Shown: positions 15,703 to 23,518 of the stretch, one piece after another | How the letters are laid out: every line of letters begins with the position of its first letter | Position numbering within the stretch: position 1 is the first letter of the stretch | Origin: Novosphingobium indicum | Lineage (GTDB): Bacteria > Pseudomonadota > Alphaproteobacteria > Sphingomonadales > Sphingomonadaceae | Direction of reading: 5' to 3' | Assembly: GCF_014645195.1 (NCBI RefSeq) | Contig: NZ_BMLK01000031.1 | Span: 1 to 37,759 of the forward strand | Length of the DNA stretch: 37,759 nucleotides | The notes under the pieces: model-generated | Database searches by the model: none | Seen by the model: only the letters and a program-made list of their open reading frames with translations | What the model was told of the DNA's origin: nothing | Translations under genes and position numbers: made by a program

Positions 15703-16767
15703 GGAGGAGACTTCCACGGACTGACCGTCCAGCCATTGCCGCACCACCAGATAGCGACCCTTCAACGCGCCGCGGTCCTGAATGCCGAAGCCCAGCAGAG
15801 TGCCTTCCTCGCCCTCGGCGGCGGGCAGCCATTTGACCTGCTCGAGCCCGACGCGAACGCCTTCGCGGCTGAAGTCCTTGGCGCGGGCCAGTCCCTCGGC
15901 GACGAGGCGGCCGATGTCATGGCCTTTGGCAGTCGCCAGTGCGCGCTGGGGCGGGGCGCCCAGTTCCGCCATGACGGCCTGAAGTGTCCGGTTCGAATCG
16001 GAATGCATGTCGATGTAGAACCAGCCGTCGCACGCGCGCGCGAAGTCGCCATGGTAGCCGCGCAGCCCGGCGGTGTTCATGATCTTCGGACCTTCCCACC
16101 CGGCATGGGCAAGTGCCGTGGCCGCCGGCGAAGCCGAGAGCCCGAGCCCGAGATAGACGAAGCCATCGGGCTTTTTGTCCAGCACCTTGTGGACTTGCTC
16201 CTGTGCGTCGTCTGCCATGGGGGAGAGACCTTCGGTGGCAACGATCTCGATACCGAGAACGCCCGCTTCGTCCTGCAGGTACTTCAGATGGCGCGTGCCG
16301 ATCGGTGATATGTCGTAGACCACGCCCAGCCGTCTGGCTCCCAGCCAAGCCATGTGCCGGGCCATGACGAGCGATTCGTCTTCGTGGCTGCCCACCTGAT
16401 GGTGGAACATGTAGCGGCTGCGCGCGCGCTCGGCCCCGGCCCAGTTGATCGTCGGGATGCGCAGTTCCTCGGCAAGCGGCGTGGCGATCAGCGCATTGTC
16501 GCCGATGGCGGGGCCGACAATCAGGCAGACTCCGGCATCGGCCAGCTGGCGATAGGCCCGCTCGACCGCTTCGGCCGTGCCGCTGGGCAGGCCAAGCCCG
16601 TAGGCATGGACGAACTCGACCGGCGCGGTCAGCCGTCCGCTCTTGCGCAGAATGCCGATCTCGCGTTCCAGCCAGTCGGTGATGTCGCCGGGGCCGGTGG
16701 CGCCGTCGTCCAGATCCGACAGGTCGGCCATGTCGTTGAGCACGCCGACCTTCACGCTTGCAGTCAT
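15694..16767 (-). CDS. LivJ-like periplasmic-binding-fold protein without signal peptide
   Basis: A 357-residue protein of the branched-chain amino-acid-type solute-binding family (type I periplasmic fold). Features are VKVGVLNDMADLSD at the start, VCLIVGPAIGDNALIATPLAEELRIPTINW, then RRLGVVYDISPIGTRHLKYLQDEAGV and MNTAGLRGYHGDFARACDGWFYIDM. The N-terminus goes straight into the first beta-strand; no hydrophobic signal sequence is present, and none appears in the short sequence before the ATG. GGGAGG lies five bases upstream, which supports this start. No ABC permease or ATPase gene is in the window. It may therefore be a cytoplasmic ligand-binding protein, for example a sensor or substrate carrier, rather than a transporter component. 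That is inference. Confidence 0.8.
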   Translation of the reverse strand: MTASVKVGVLNDMADLSDLDDGATGPGDITDWLEREIGILRKSGRLTAPVEFVHAYGLGLPSGTAEAVERAYRQLADAGVCLIVGPAIGDNALIATPLAEELRIPTINWAGAERARSRYMFHHQVGSHEDESLVMARHMAWLGARRLGVVYDISPIGTRHLKYLQDEAGVLGIEIVATEGLSPMADDAQEQVHKVLDKKPDGFVYLGLGLSASPAATALAHAGWEGPKIMNTAGLRGYHGDFARACDGWFYIDMHSDSNRTLQAVMAELGAPPQRALATAKGHDIGRLVAEGLARAKDFSREGVRVGLEQVKWLPAAEGEEGTLLGFGIQDRGALKGRYLVVRQWLDGQSVEVSSLN

Positions 16768-16867
16768 AGGGCCTCCCGGCTGAATTGCGCAGTGTGTCGG
16801 CTAGCAATGAGCCAGCAGACAAAAGGCTGCATGACAGGGCCGCGAATTCTGGGGCGCCGGAGAGAAG

Positions 16868-17395
16868 TCAGGCGCGCGCACCGCGCTGGAAAAGGCGGTT
16901 TGTGCAGACCGCGTAGCTCGGATCCTTTTCGCCCTGGCCCAATGTACCGCCGCCGTCGAAGGGACGGCGCAGCTTGAAATCGTAGGTTACGACGCGCTTG
17001 GAAAAGCGCCATTTCCCGTCGGCGCAGCGGCGATAGTTGTCGATGTAGCGCACCGCCATGAAGTCCTCTTCCTGGCCGCCTTCGCGGGTGGGAATGAGGT
17101 GATAGGCCAGCGCATAGACCTCGCCGCTCGCTTCGTCGCCGTCGACGGCGATCAGGTGGTTGCACACGTGATGGCCGGAATAGGGCATGTAGGGAAACGA
17201 TCCGGCGATGAACTTGCAGTAGTCCTCCGCCGAACCGTCGAAGCTGTCGCCGTGGCTGTCGGTCGCATCCTCGGTGTAGAGGTCCTTGAGCAAGTCGATG
17301 TCCTGCCGGTCGATGGCACGCGAATAGAGCAGGACGAGGTCCCGTATCGCGTCCTTGTCGATGACCTGCTGCAGCGCCTTTTCGTCGATGGCCAT
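16868..17395 (-). CDS. SnoaL-like (NTF2-fold) protein
   Basis: A 175-residue protein with the SnoaL-like pattern at its N-terminus (IDKDAIRDLVLLYSRAIDRQDIDLLKDLYTEDATD), followed by HHVCNHLIAVDGDEASGEVYALAYHLI and YIDNYRRCADGKWRFSKRVVTYDF. NTF2-like cone folds of this kind serve as isomerases, hydratases, cyclases or dehydratases, or only bind ligands. The sequence alone does not decide which. In steroid and aromatic catabolism clusters they are common beside SDRs, as here: it lies 22 bases after the SDR upstream on the same strand. GGAGAGGAATTC precedes the ATG. Confidence 0.8.
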   Translation of the reverse strand: MAIDEKALQQVIDKDAIRDLVLLYSRAIDRQDIDLLKDLYTEDATDSHGDSFDGSAEDYCKFIAGSFPYMPYSGHHVCNHLIAVDGDEASGEVYALAYHLIPTREGGQEEDFMAVRYIDNYRRCADGKWRFSKRVVTYDFKLRRPFDGGGTLGQGEKDPSYAVCTNRLFQRGARA

Positions 17396-17417
17396 GAATT
17401 CCTCTCCGTCTGAATGC

Positions 17418-18230
17418 CTAAAGAAGGGCGCCCCCGTCGACGGGATAGACCTGCCCGGTGATAAAGCTCGCCCGGTTGGAGGCGAGGAAAGTGATGAGCC
17501 CCGAAATCTCGTCGGACGAGGCGAACGGCTTGCCCACGAAAGTGCGGCGTTGGCGGATGGCGCGGTCTTCCTCCCTCACGCTGGCGGCGCCCTTCGAGAA
17601 CATGCCGTTCTCGGGGTTGAAGCGGCTGCCCTTGCTCAGCTGGGCCGGATCGGTGGGAATCGTCGCGTAAGGGGCGACGGCATTCACGCGGACACCGTGC
17701 TGCCCGACTTCCTTGGCGAGCACGATGGTGAAGCTGTGCACGGCTCCCTTGGCGGCAGAATAGACCGGCAGCATGTAGTCGCCCACGAGCGCTGCGGTGG
17801 AGCCGACATTGACGATGGCGCCCGATTTGCGTTCGACCATGCCGGGCAGCACGGCGTGCGTCATGCGCAGCACGGTGCCGAAGTTGAGGTCGATGTCGGC
17901 CATCCACTTGGCGGGATCGGAATCGACGAAGAAACCCTGATCGACGTTGCCGCCGATGTTGTTCACCAGCACTTCCACCGGGCCGAGCGCTTCGGCGGCT
18001 TCGAGGATCTTTGCGGGGGAAGCGGGATCGAGCATGTCGGCCGCGATGAAAATGGCTTCGCCGGCGCCGCAGTCCTTGCAGTCTGCGACCAGTCTGGCGC
18101 CGGCTTCCGCATCACGTCCAACGGCGACGACCTTGGCGCCTTCGGCGGACAAATCGAGCGCTACGGCCCGGCCGATATTGGCCGTTGCGCCGGTGACAAT
18201 GGCGACCTTGTCGCGCAGATGGAAATCCAT
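17418..18230 (-). CDS. Short-chain dehydrogenase/reductase (SDR) with NNIGG variant
   Basis: A 270-residue SDR. The cofactor motif is TGATANIG and the catalytic stretch is GSTAALVGDYMLPVYSAAK (Ser, Tyr, Lys). The conserved NNAG is replaced by NNIGG. An unusually long insertion after the active-site region (TDPAQLSKGSRFNPENGMFSKGAASVREEDRAIRQRR) probably covers the substrate pocket. The C-terminus ITGQVYPVDGGALL is normal. It is the first gene of a minus-strand operon with the SnoaL-like gene and probably the LivJ-like gene. Intact catalytic residues argue for an active enzyme; the substrate is unknown. Confidence 0.86.
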   Translation of the reverse strand: MDFHLRDKVAIVTGATANIGRAVALDLSAEGAKVVAVGRDAEAGARLVADCKDCGAGEAIFIAADMLDPASPAKILEAAEALGPVEVLVNNIGGNVDQGFFVDSDPAKWMADIDLNFGTVLRMTHAVLPGMVERKSGAIVNVGSTAALVGDYMLPVYSAAKGAVHSFTIVLAKEVGQHGVRVNAVAPYATIPTDPAQLSKGSRFNPENGMFSKGAASVREEDRAIRQRRTFVGKPFASSDEISGLITFLASNRASFITGQVYPVDGGALL

Positions 18231-18319
18231 GACCCACTCCCGATCGATTTCGGCAAAGGGCTAGGTCCAACGCTCGCAGGGTGCAAACCGCCGCAGCGAT
18301 CAGCGCTCTAGCAGGGGAA

Positions 18320-18733
18320 TTACTTTCGGGAAATCAGCACGCAGCGCATCGGGCCGTCGGTGCCATCCGGGTTGATTTCGCGCAGGAAACCCTCGGAAAT
18401 CCGGTGGAGCGTCAGGCCCTTGAGCTTGCCGCCGGTCATGACCACGCGGCTGCCGGTGTAAAGGTAGCTGCCGCGCAGGCCGCCGGCCTTGTAGCTGGAG
18501 GCATTGACCACCCGAAAGTCGTATTCCGGCACCGGCTGGCCGGCAGGGCCGGTGGCGTCGCCGGGCATCTCGCAGCTGTACTGGCCGATCGCCAGCGTGT
18601 GGATGCGTCCACCCGGAACCGGGGGAGGGGGTGTGTCGCTTGCCGTGCAGGCAGCGACTGCGGGCAGCGCGGTTCCCAGCAGGATGGCGGCGGCGAGGGC
18701 GGGGCGAGACGCGAGAGCGGGCATCATGGCCAT
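18320..18733 (-). CDS. Small putative lipoprotein
   Basis: A 137-residue protein with an N-terminal export signal: a hydrophobic core ALAAAILLGTALPAVAAC ends in VAAC, which fits a lipobox, so Cys28 or thereabouts may be lipidated. Ordinary signal-peptidase cleavage after AVA is the alternative. The mature part is short, with YSCEMPGDATGPAGQP, then SSYKAGGLRGSYLYTGSRVVMTGGKLKG and a second Cys near the C-terminus (MRCVLIS). I do not recognise the family. It is divergent from efp across 131 bases. There are ATGs at 18733, 18727 and 18724, and the exact one is not fixed. Confidence 0.65.
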   Translation of the reverse strand: MAMMPALASRPALAAAILLGTALPAVAACTASDTPPPPVPGGRIHTLAIGQYSCEMPGDATGPAGQPVPEYDFRVVNASSYKAGGLRGSYLYTGSRVVMTGGKLKGLTLHRISEGFLREINPDGTDGPMRCVLISRK

Positions 18734-18864
18734 CCGCTAGCACCGGCGCGAAGCAATTGCCATGCCCGCTCGTGTCGTCTAAGGGCGCAGGCTTTCAAGG
18801 TCGGTCTCCGGCAAAACGGATATCCGGCCGAACCACCAGCTCTTTCCCACCGAAGGCAAGAACC

Positions 18865-19428
18865 ATGAAGATCAGCGGCGTCGACATTCGTCCCGGCAAC
18901 ATTCTCGAATACGAAAAGGGCATCTGGAAGGTCGCCAAGACGCAGCACACCCAGCCCGGCAAGGGCGGTGCCTACATGCAGGTCGAGATGAAGAACCTGA
19001 TCGACGGCCGCAAGACCAACGTGCGCTTCCGCAGCGCCGACACGATCGAAAAGGTACGCCTCGACACCAAGGACTTCCAGTACCTCTACGTCGAAGGCGA
19101 CATGCTGGTGTTCATGGACACCGACACTTTCGAGCAGATCCAGCTTCCCGCCGACCTGCTCGGCGATGCCGCGGCCTTCCTTCAGGACGGCATGCAGGTT
19201 CTGCTGGAAATGTGGGAAGAACGCCCCATCTCGGTGCAGCTGCCCGAACAGGTCGAAGCGACGATCGTGGAGGCAGACGCCGTAGTCAAGGGACAGACAG
19301 CTTCCTCCAGCTACAAGCCCGCCGTACTCGACAACGGCGTGCGAGTCATGGTTCCGCCGCACATTGAAAGCGGAACCCGCATCGTTGTCGACGTGTACGA
19401 AAAGACATACGTCAGAAAGGCAGATTGA
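18865..19428 (+). CDS. efp: Translation elongation factor P
   Basis: A 187-residue EF-P of normal three-domain length. It starts MKISGVDIRPGNILEYEKGIWKV. The loop that contacts the P-site tRNA reads QPGKGGAY, with Lys33 at the position that is modified in many bacteria. The C-terminal domain ends GTRIVVDVYEKTYVRKAD. EF-P rescues ribosomes stalled at polyproline. No modification enzyme (EpmA/EpmB or EarP) is encoded nearby. I took the ATG at 18865 because it gives the exact family N-terminus. Its TGA shares a base with the ATG of the next gene, so the two are translationally coupled. Confidence 0.97.
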   Translation: MKISGVDIRPGNILEYEKGIWKVAKTQHTQPGKGGAYMQVEMKNLIDGRKTNVRFRSADTIEKVRLDTKDFQYLYVEGDMLVFMDTDTFEQIQLPADLLGDAAAFLQDGMQVLLEMWEERPISVQLPEQVEATIVEADAVVKGQTASSSYKPAVLDNGVRVMVPPHIESGTRIVVDVYEKTYVRKAD

Positions 19429-19805
19429 TGCGGAATATTGCGAAACTCACCACTTCGGCCGTGCTGGGCATGGGCCTTGTCCTCGGTAGCGGCAGCGCGC
19501 TTGCGGCTGCGCCGGCCAAGGGCACGCAGAGCCAGGCCGAGGTGAACGACGCGATGCTCTACCTCAAGGTTCTGATCAGCGGTCTGCAGTCCGAAAAGGT
19601 CGAGCAGCCGGTCAAGGGCGCCCTTGTGGGGTGCCTCTACAACAATTCGCTCGGCAAGATCACGGAGTCGATGGACAAGGTGATCGCCGAGAACCCCGGG
19701 AAGATCCACAAGGACAATCCCGCCGAGCTCCTGGGCGTGATGGTCCGCATCTGCGGCTACAATCCCCAGGCAGCAGCATCTGACAACGCGGCCAAGGGCC
19801 GCTGA
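19428..19805 (+). CDS. Small secreted protein of unknown function
   Basis: A 125-residue protein. A Sec signal peptide is clear (MRNIAKLTTSAVLGMGLVLGSGSALA, cleavage likely at ALA|AAP). The mature ~100 residues are mostly helical-looking and contain two cysteines, GALVGCLYNN and VRICGYNP, that could form a disulfide in the periplasm. I do not recognise the family. The ATG overlaps the efp stop by one base, so it depends on efp translation. An in-frame TTG at 19425 is possible but unnecessary. The next gene follows after 43 bases. Confidence 0.78.
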   Translation: MRNIAKLTTSAVLGMGLVLGSGSALAAAPAKGTQSQAEVNDAMLYLKVLISGLQSEKVEQPVKGALVGCLYNNSLGKITESMDKVIAENPGKIHKDNPAELLGVMVRICGYNPQAAASDNAAKGR

Positions 19806-19811
19806 AAACGC

Positions 19812-19826
19812 CCGGCCTCAGGCCGG
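19812..19826 (+). repeat. Short GC-rich hairpin between genes
   Basis: CCGGCC and GGCCGG form a perfect 6-bp stem with a TCA loop, just after the stop of the secreted-protein gene and before the phosphatase gene's AGGAG. It has no U-tract. It may stabilise the upstream message end; function is unproven. Confidence 0.35.
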
Positions 19827-19848
19827 TCCCAGGAGTAGAGAACAGGTC

Positions 19849-20670
19849 ATGGCCGCAATTTCCGGTCTCATTCGTGTCATGGAAAAGGCTGCCCGCAAGG
19901 CGGGCGGTCGTTTGCGCCGCGACTTTGGCGAAATCGAGCACCTTCAGGTAAGTCGCAAGGGCCCCTCGGACTTCGTGTCCAAGGCCGATCAGGCTTCGGA
20001 ACGCACCCTCTGGGACGAGCTGCGCGCAGCCCGCCCGGACTGGGGCTTTCTGTTCGAGGAAGGCGGCGAGATCGAGGGTGACCCGGACAAGCCGCGCTTC
20101 ATCGTCGATCCGCTCGATGGCACCACCAACTTCCTGCACGGCATGCCGCACTTCGCGATCTCCATCGCGGTGCAGGAGCCGCGTCTCGACGGGAGGGGCT
20201 GGGGCGACGTGATTGCCGGTCTGGTTTACCAGCCGATCACCGACGAGAGCTTCTGGGCGGAAAAGGCGCGCGGCGCCTGGCTGCAGGACCGCCGTCTGCG
20301 CGTGTCCTCGCGCCGTCATCTCGACGAGAGCCTGATCGCCACCGGCATTCCGTTCGCCGGTCACGGCGACGCCGGCGAGTGGACCAAGATCTATCACGCT
20401 CTGGCGCCGCAGGTTGCGGGTATCCGCCGCTTCGGTTCGGCCGCACTGGACCTCGCATGGGTCGCCGCTGGCCGATACGAGGGCTTTTGGGAAGCCGACC
20501 TCAAGCCGTGGGATACGGCTGCCGGCTGTCTGCTCGTGCGCGAAGCCGGCGGGTTCGTTTCTGACTGGAAGGGCCGTTCGCTGCCCTATCACGACAGCGA
20601 GATCCTGGCGGGCAACGATGCGCTGCACACGCGCCTACACAAGATCCTGGTGAACGCGCTCAAGGCCTGA
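19849..20670 (+). CDS. suhB: Inositol monophosphatase-family phosphatase (SuhB-like)
   Basis: A 273-residue Mg2+-dependent phosphatase of the inositol monophosphatase/SuhB family. The metal-binding motif is DPLDGT (87-92, in IVDPLDGTTNFLHG), the acidic FEEGGE lies before it, and the second motif has Trp221-Asp222 (LKPWDTAAG). All metal ligands expected for activity appear to be present. SuhB proteins hydrolyse inositol-1-phosphate and in enterobacteria also join ribosomal-RNA antitermination complexes; which applies here is unknown. It follows efp and the secreted-protein gene on the same strand, and a likely intrinsic terminator lies 19 bases after its stop. Confidence 0.9.
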   Translation: MAAISGLIRVMEKAARKAGGRLRRDFGEIEHLQVSRKGPSDFVSKADQASERTLWDELRAARPDWGFLFEEGGEIEGDPDKPRFIVDPLDGTTNFLHGMPHFAISIAVQEPRLDGRGWGDVIAGLVYQPITDESFWAEKARGAWLQDRRLRVSSRRHLDESLIATGIPFAGHGDAGEWTKIYHALAPQVAGIRRFGSAALDLAWVAAGRYEGFWEADLKPWDTAAGCLLVREAGGFVSDWKGRSLPYHDSEILAGNDALHTRLHKILVNALKA

Positions 20671-20688
20671 CCTTGGTTCGGTTAGTCG

Positions 20689-20716
20689 CGCTCAGGCAAC
20701 GCCTGGGCGTGATTTT
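20689..20716 (+). terminator. Likely intrinsic terminator after the phosphatase gene
   Basis: CGCTCAGGC pairs with GCCTGGGCG (nine pairs, one a T-G) around an AAC loop, followed by TGATTTT. The U-run is short but the position, just beyond the last gene of the efp unit, is right. Confidence 0.55.
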
Positions 20717-20784
20717 GACGGGTGTCCCCGAAGTGCCATCCAACTGACGCGGCACTTTCTCTTGCCGGAGCGATTGACTCCGGC

Positions 20785-21144
20785 ATGGACATCAGGTGCT
20801 TCCTCTCCATCGCTGCAGGCTCCGGGGCCGCGTTAATGCCGCATCCGGGGATGGCTCAGGCCGTTCAATTGGAGCCGGTAACCGGAGCGCTTGCCCTGGG
20901 GGCGCAATCTTCCAGCCTGTTCAACCTGCAGCCCGCGGTTCGCGGCGATCTGAAGCGACCGGAATTGCTGCAGCGCCTCGATACGGTCCGGGAAGTCGAG
21001 GCGCCGGAGCAGGAAAAGATCAAGATCCGCTGGCGCTACCAGTCGTCCGCAGACGGTCCACGTTTCGAAGTGGGCACCTACGGTTCGGGCAAGGGCGCAA
21101 TGAAGTCCCGGTTGCTCCACGTGGGGATGGACTGGGATTTTTGA
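20785..21144 (+). CDS. Small exported protein of unknown function
   Basis: A 119-residue protein starting MDIRCFLSIAAGSGAALMPHPGMAQAVQ. The hydrophobic N-terminus and GMAQA|V point to a signal peptide, so the product is probably periplasmic or outer-membrane associated. The mature part has a conserved-looking tail, KIRWRYQSSADGPRFEVGTYGSGKG...HVGMDWDF, rich in aromatic and beta-strand-forming residues. I do not recognise the family. The ATG at 20785 is preferred over one at 20722, which would add 21 residues before the signal sequence. It stands alone, between a terminator and tRNA-Leu. Confidence 0.6.
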   Translation: MDIRCFLSIAAGSGAALMPHPGMAQAVQLEPVTGALALGAQSSSLFNLQPAVRGDLKRPELLQRLDTVREVEAPEQEKIKIRWRYQSSADGPRFEVGTYGSGKGAMKSRLLHVGMDWDF

Positions 21145-21243
21145 CCCGGCTGCCTTTGCAGACTCGCCACAATCGTCGTGCCGGCACCAACTGTCTCTTG
21201 AATGCAGGTTGAGGCGCGGCTAAGCGTCCGCCCGCGCTTCCGT

Positions 21244-21327
21244 GCCCCTGTGGCGGAATGGTAGACGCGAACGACTCAAAATCGTTTGTCGCAAGACGTG
21301 CCCGTTCGAGTCGGGCCAGGGGCACCA
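21244..21327 (+). tRNA. tRNA-Leu (anticodon CAA)
   Basis: An 84-base class II tRNA. The acceptor stem GCCCCTG pairs with CAGGGGC, with discriminator A and an encoded CCA. The anticodon stem AACGA/TCGTT holds the loop CTCAAAA with CAA at 21277-21279. The long variable arm has a GTC/GAC stem, and the T arm is GCCCG-TTCGAGT-CGGGC. It decodes UUG leucine codons. Confidence 0.96.
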
Positions 21328-21376
21328 CGCGTTTCATGGCTTGCGCGCACTGCGGCGTCGCCATAGCCTGACTTTC

Positions 21377-22693
21377 ATGAAAATTTTTCCGTTTGCGGTC
21401 GCTGCCGCCATCGTCGTCGTTCCCGCAACCGCCAGCGCCGAGACCGTGGGCGATGCTATCGCCTCGGACATGCCCGGGCTGATGGACATCTATCGGGATC
21501 TGCATTCCCATCCCGAACTGAGCTTTCAGGAAACCCGCAGCGCCGCGATCATGGCCAGGGCCGCGCGCGATGCCGGTTTCGAAGTGACCGAGAAGGTCGG
21601 CAAGACGGGCATCGTCGCCGTTATGAAGAACGGTGAAGGGCCTACGGTCCTGATCCGTGCGGACATGGACGGCCTGCCGGTGACCGAGCAGACGGGCCTG
21701 CCCTTTGCTTCCAAGCAGCTCGGTGTCTCGACTGCGGGCGTCGAGAGCGGGATCATGCACGCGTGCGGACACGACACGCACATGACCGCGTGGATCGAAA
21801 CCGCCCGGCTCATGGCCGCGCGCAAGGATGAATGGTCGGGAACGCTGTTCATGGTCGGGCAGCCAGCCGAGGAGATCGGGCTCGGCGCTGTCGAAATGCT
21901 CAACGACGGTCTCTACACGCGCTTTCCCAAGCCTGATTACACGCTGGCGTTCCACGATACGCCCGAGCTTCCCTCCGGCGTCGTCGGAGCGGCCAAGGGT
22001 TGGGCGCTCGCCAATGTCGACAGTGTCGATATTTTGGTGAAGGGCGTCGGCGGTCACGGCGCCTACCCGCAGGCGACCAAAGACCCGATCGTGCTGGCCA
22101 GTGCCATCGTGATGAAGCTGCAGACGCTCGCCAGCCGCGAGATCGATCCGCAGGACCCGGTCGTCGTGACGGTCGGGTCGTTCCACGCCGGGACCAAGCA
22201 CAACATCATTTCCGACCACGCCAAGCTGGAACTGACGGTGCGCAGCTATTCGGATGAAACACGCGCGAAACTGCTCAACGGCATCAAGCGGATCGTGAAG
22301 GGCGAAGCGATTGCATCGGGTATTCCCGACAATCTGATGCCCGAAGTGACGGTCGAGGATCCCTATACGCGCTCGACTTACAATTCGCCCGAGTTCACGC
22401 AGGAGGCGATCGATTACCTCCAGACGAAGATGGGCAATCAGCGCGCGCAGATCACGCCTTCGGTCATGGGCGGCGAGGATTTCGGTGAATTCCGCCGCGC
22501 CGACGAGGATAACATCAAGTCGGTTATCTTCTGGGTGGGCGGTTCGCCGATGGACAAGATCGCCGCCGCCAAGTCCGGAGGGGCGCCGCTACCCTCGCTC
22601 CACAGCCCGTTCTGGGCGCCCGAGGCCGACAAGGTGATCGGGGCCGGATCACAGGCACTGACGCTAACCGCGCTGCGCCTTATGGCCAACTAG
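21377..22693 (+). CDS. Periplasmic M20-family amidohydrolase
   Basis: A 438-residue metallohydrolase of the M20D type (amino-acylase/IAA-amino-acid hydrolase relatives). It has a Sec signal peptide (MKIFPFAVAAAIVVVPATASA|ET). The motifs are LHSHPELSFQET, HACGHDTHMTAW (metal and catalytic region), GQPAEEIGLGA and the dimerisation-domain GVGGHGAYPQATKDP, with GGEDFGEF near the C-terminus. It should hydrolyse an amide bond of an N-acyl amino acid or short peptide in the periplasm, using two divalent metals. The start at 21377 comes after the tRNA gene; longer in-frame sequence would run through the tRNA. It converges with the next gene, six bases away. Confidence 0.9.
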   Translation: MKIFPFAVAAAIVVVPATASAETVGDAIASDMPGLMDIYRDLHSHPELSFQETRSAAIMARAARDAGFEVTEKVGKTGIVAVMKNGEGPTVLIRADMDGLPVTEQTGLPFASKQLGVSTAGVESGIMHACGHDTHMTAWIETARLMAARKDEWSGTLFMVGQPAEEIGLGAVEMLNDGLYTRFPKPDYTLAFHDTPELPSGVVGAAKGWALANVDSVDILVKGVGGHGAYPQATKDPIVLASAIVMKLQTLASREIDPQDPVVVTVGSFHAGTKHNIISDHAKLELTVRSYSDETRAKLLNGIKRIVKGEAIASGIPDNLMPEVTVEDPYTRSTYNSPEFTQEAIDYLQTKMGNQRAQITPSVMGGEDFGEFRRADEDNIKSVIFWVGGSPMDKIAAAKSGGAPLPSLHSPFWAPEADKVIGAGSQALTLTALRLMAN

Positions 22694-22699
22694 GCCGGC

Positions 22700-23242
22700 T
22701 CAGTATCCCATGTCGCCTTCGCCCGGAGCCGTGGCGGCTCCGGCGCGCTGGCGGGACAGCGCGAGCATCTCTTCAATGTCCTGCGCGCGTTCCTGGTCGA
22801 GCTCTTCGCCCTTGCGGCGCTTTTCGATGAGTTCGTTCCACTTTTCGGGAGTCATGTTTGCGGGCAGGGCGACACCTGAAATGCTGCCGATCGAGCCTGC
22901 AGCCTGGCGCGCGCTATAGGTGAAATCGCCCAGGCCGCTGCTGGAGCTGCTACTTCCGCTGTAGCTGTGAGAGCCGCCGGTGTCCGGCCCGAACGATCCG
23001 ACGACCTTGGTGTTCGAGGCGATCCGGATCTTGTTGGTATCCTTGCCCTGAACGGCGAGATCCACCTGATCCGGCTGGTTCTGCTCGGCCTTGGCGGTCT
23101 CCTCAGCCGATGCAGCGGGGTTTTCGCCTTCCGCGAATAACGCAATCAGCAATGTCACGACGAGCGTCACCGCTGCGAAGTGCGTGTACATCTTGGTCTG
23201 CGTGGACTTTGCGTCCTTCCGGGCTTTGGAAATCCGTGACAT
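22700..23242 (-). CDS. Single-pass membrane protein of unknown function
   Basis: A 180-residue protein starting MSRISKARKDAKSTQTKMYTH. One membrane segment follows (about residues 23-37, FAAVTLVVTLLIALFAE). Next come an acidic stretch, a beta-type segment (DLAVQGKDTNKIRIASNTKVVGSF), a Ser/Gly-rich linker (about residues 90-108) and a charged helical C-terminus (ANMTPEKWNELIEKRRKGEELDQERAQDIEEMLALSRQR). The positive N-terminus predicts a cytoplasmic start and a periplasmic body. I do not recognise the family. The ATG at 23242 is chosen over 23254 because it gives a cleaner N-terminus; this is not decisive. Confidence 0.7.
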   Translation of the reverse strand: MSRISKARKDAKSTQTKMYTHFAAVTLVVTLLIALFAEGENPAASAEETAKAEQNQPDQVDLAVQGKDTNKIRIASNTKVVGSFGPDTGGSHSYSGSSSSSSGLGDFTYSARQAAGSIGSISGVALPANMTPEKWNELIEKRRKGEELDQERAQDIEEMLALSRQRAGAATAPGEGDMGY

Positions 23243-23360
23243 GCCGACCAGCATATACCCGGCAACGGTTAATCCATCTTCACCGCGCCATGGTTACCAT
23301 CCTGTTTAGGACCGACTCGGGGGCGATGCCCCGCTTCGCGGCGTTCGGGGCAGGCCTGCT

Positions 23361-23457
23361 GTAAAGTCTGCCGACGCCCGAGCACCGGAAAACCGGCCCG
23401 TTTACGCGTCAAATGGCGATTTTTCCCAGGTCGCTGTCAGCTTTACCGACATTTTAC
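23361..23457. promoter_or_regulatory. Cluster of GTAAA-type elements upstream of the prs operon
   Basis: The 276-base gap before the glycosylphosphotransferase gene holds GTAAAGTCTGCCGAC on the plus strand (23361-23375). It also has three TTTAC elements at 23401, 23442 and 23453; the last two, 11 bases apart, read on the minus strand as GTAAAATGTCGG and GTAAAGCTGAC. Repeated sites one helical turn apart upstream of a sigma-54-activator operon suggest an activator-binding region, possibly for PrsR. Proposal only. Confidence 0.35.
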
Positions 23458-23492
23458 GCCTTTGCCGTAGTCACGAGGACGAGCGCTGCAAC

Positions 23493-23508
23493 TGGCCCGA
23501 GGATGGCT
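23493..23508 (+). promoter_or_regulatory. Candidate sigma-54 promoter (GG-N10-GC)
   Basis: TGGCCCGAGGATGGCT keeps GG and GC exactly ten bases apart and resembles TGGCAC-N5-TTGCW. It is very close to the ATG at 23519, so transcription from it would give almost no leader. It could be a chance match. Confidence 0.25.
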
Positions 23509-23518
23509 TCACGCGACG

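Noticed and set aside
21020..22219. 399-residue minus-strand frame running through the tRNA-Leu and the M20 gene
   Set aside because: It crosses a perfect tRNA gene and a well-supported peptidase gene.
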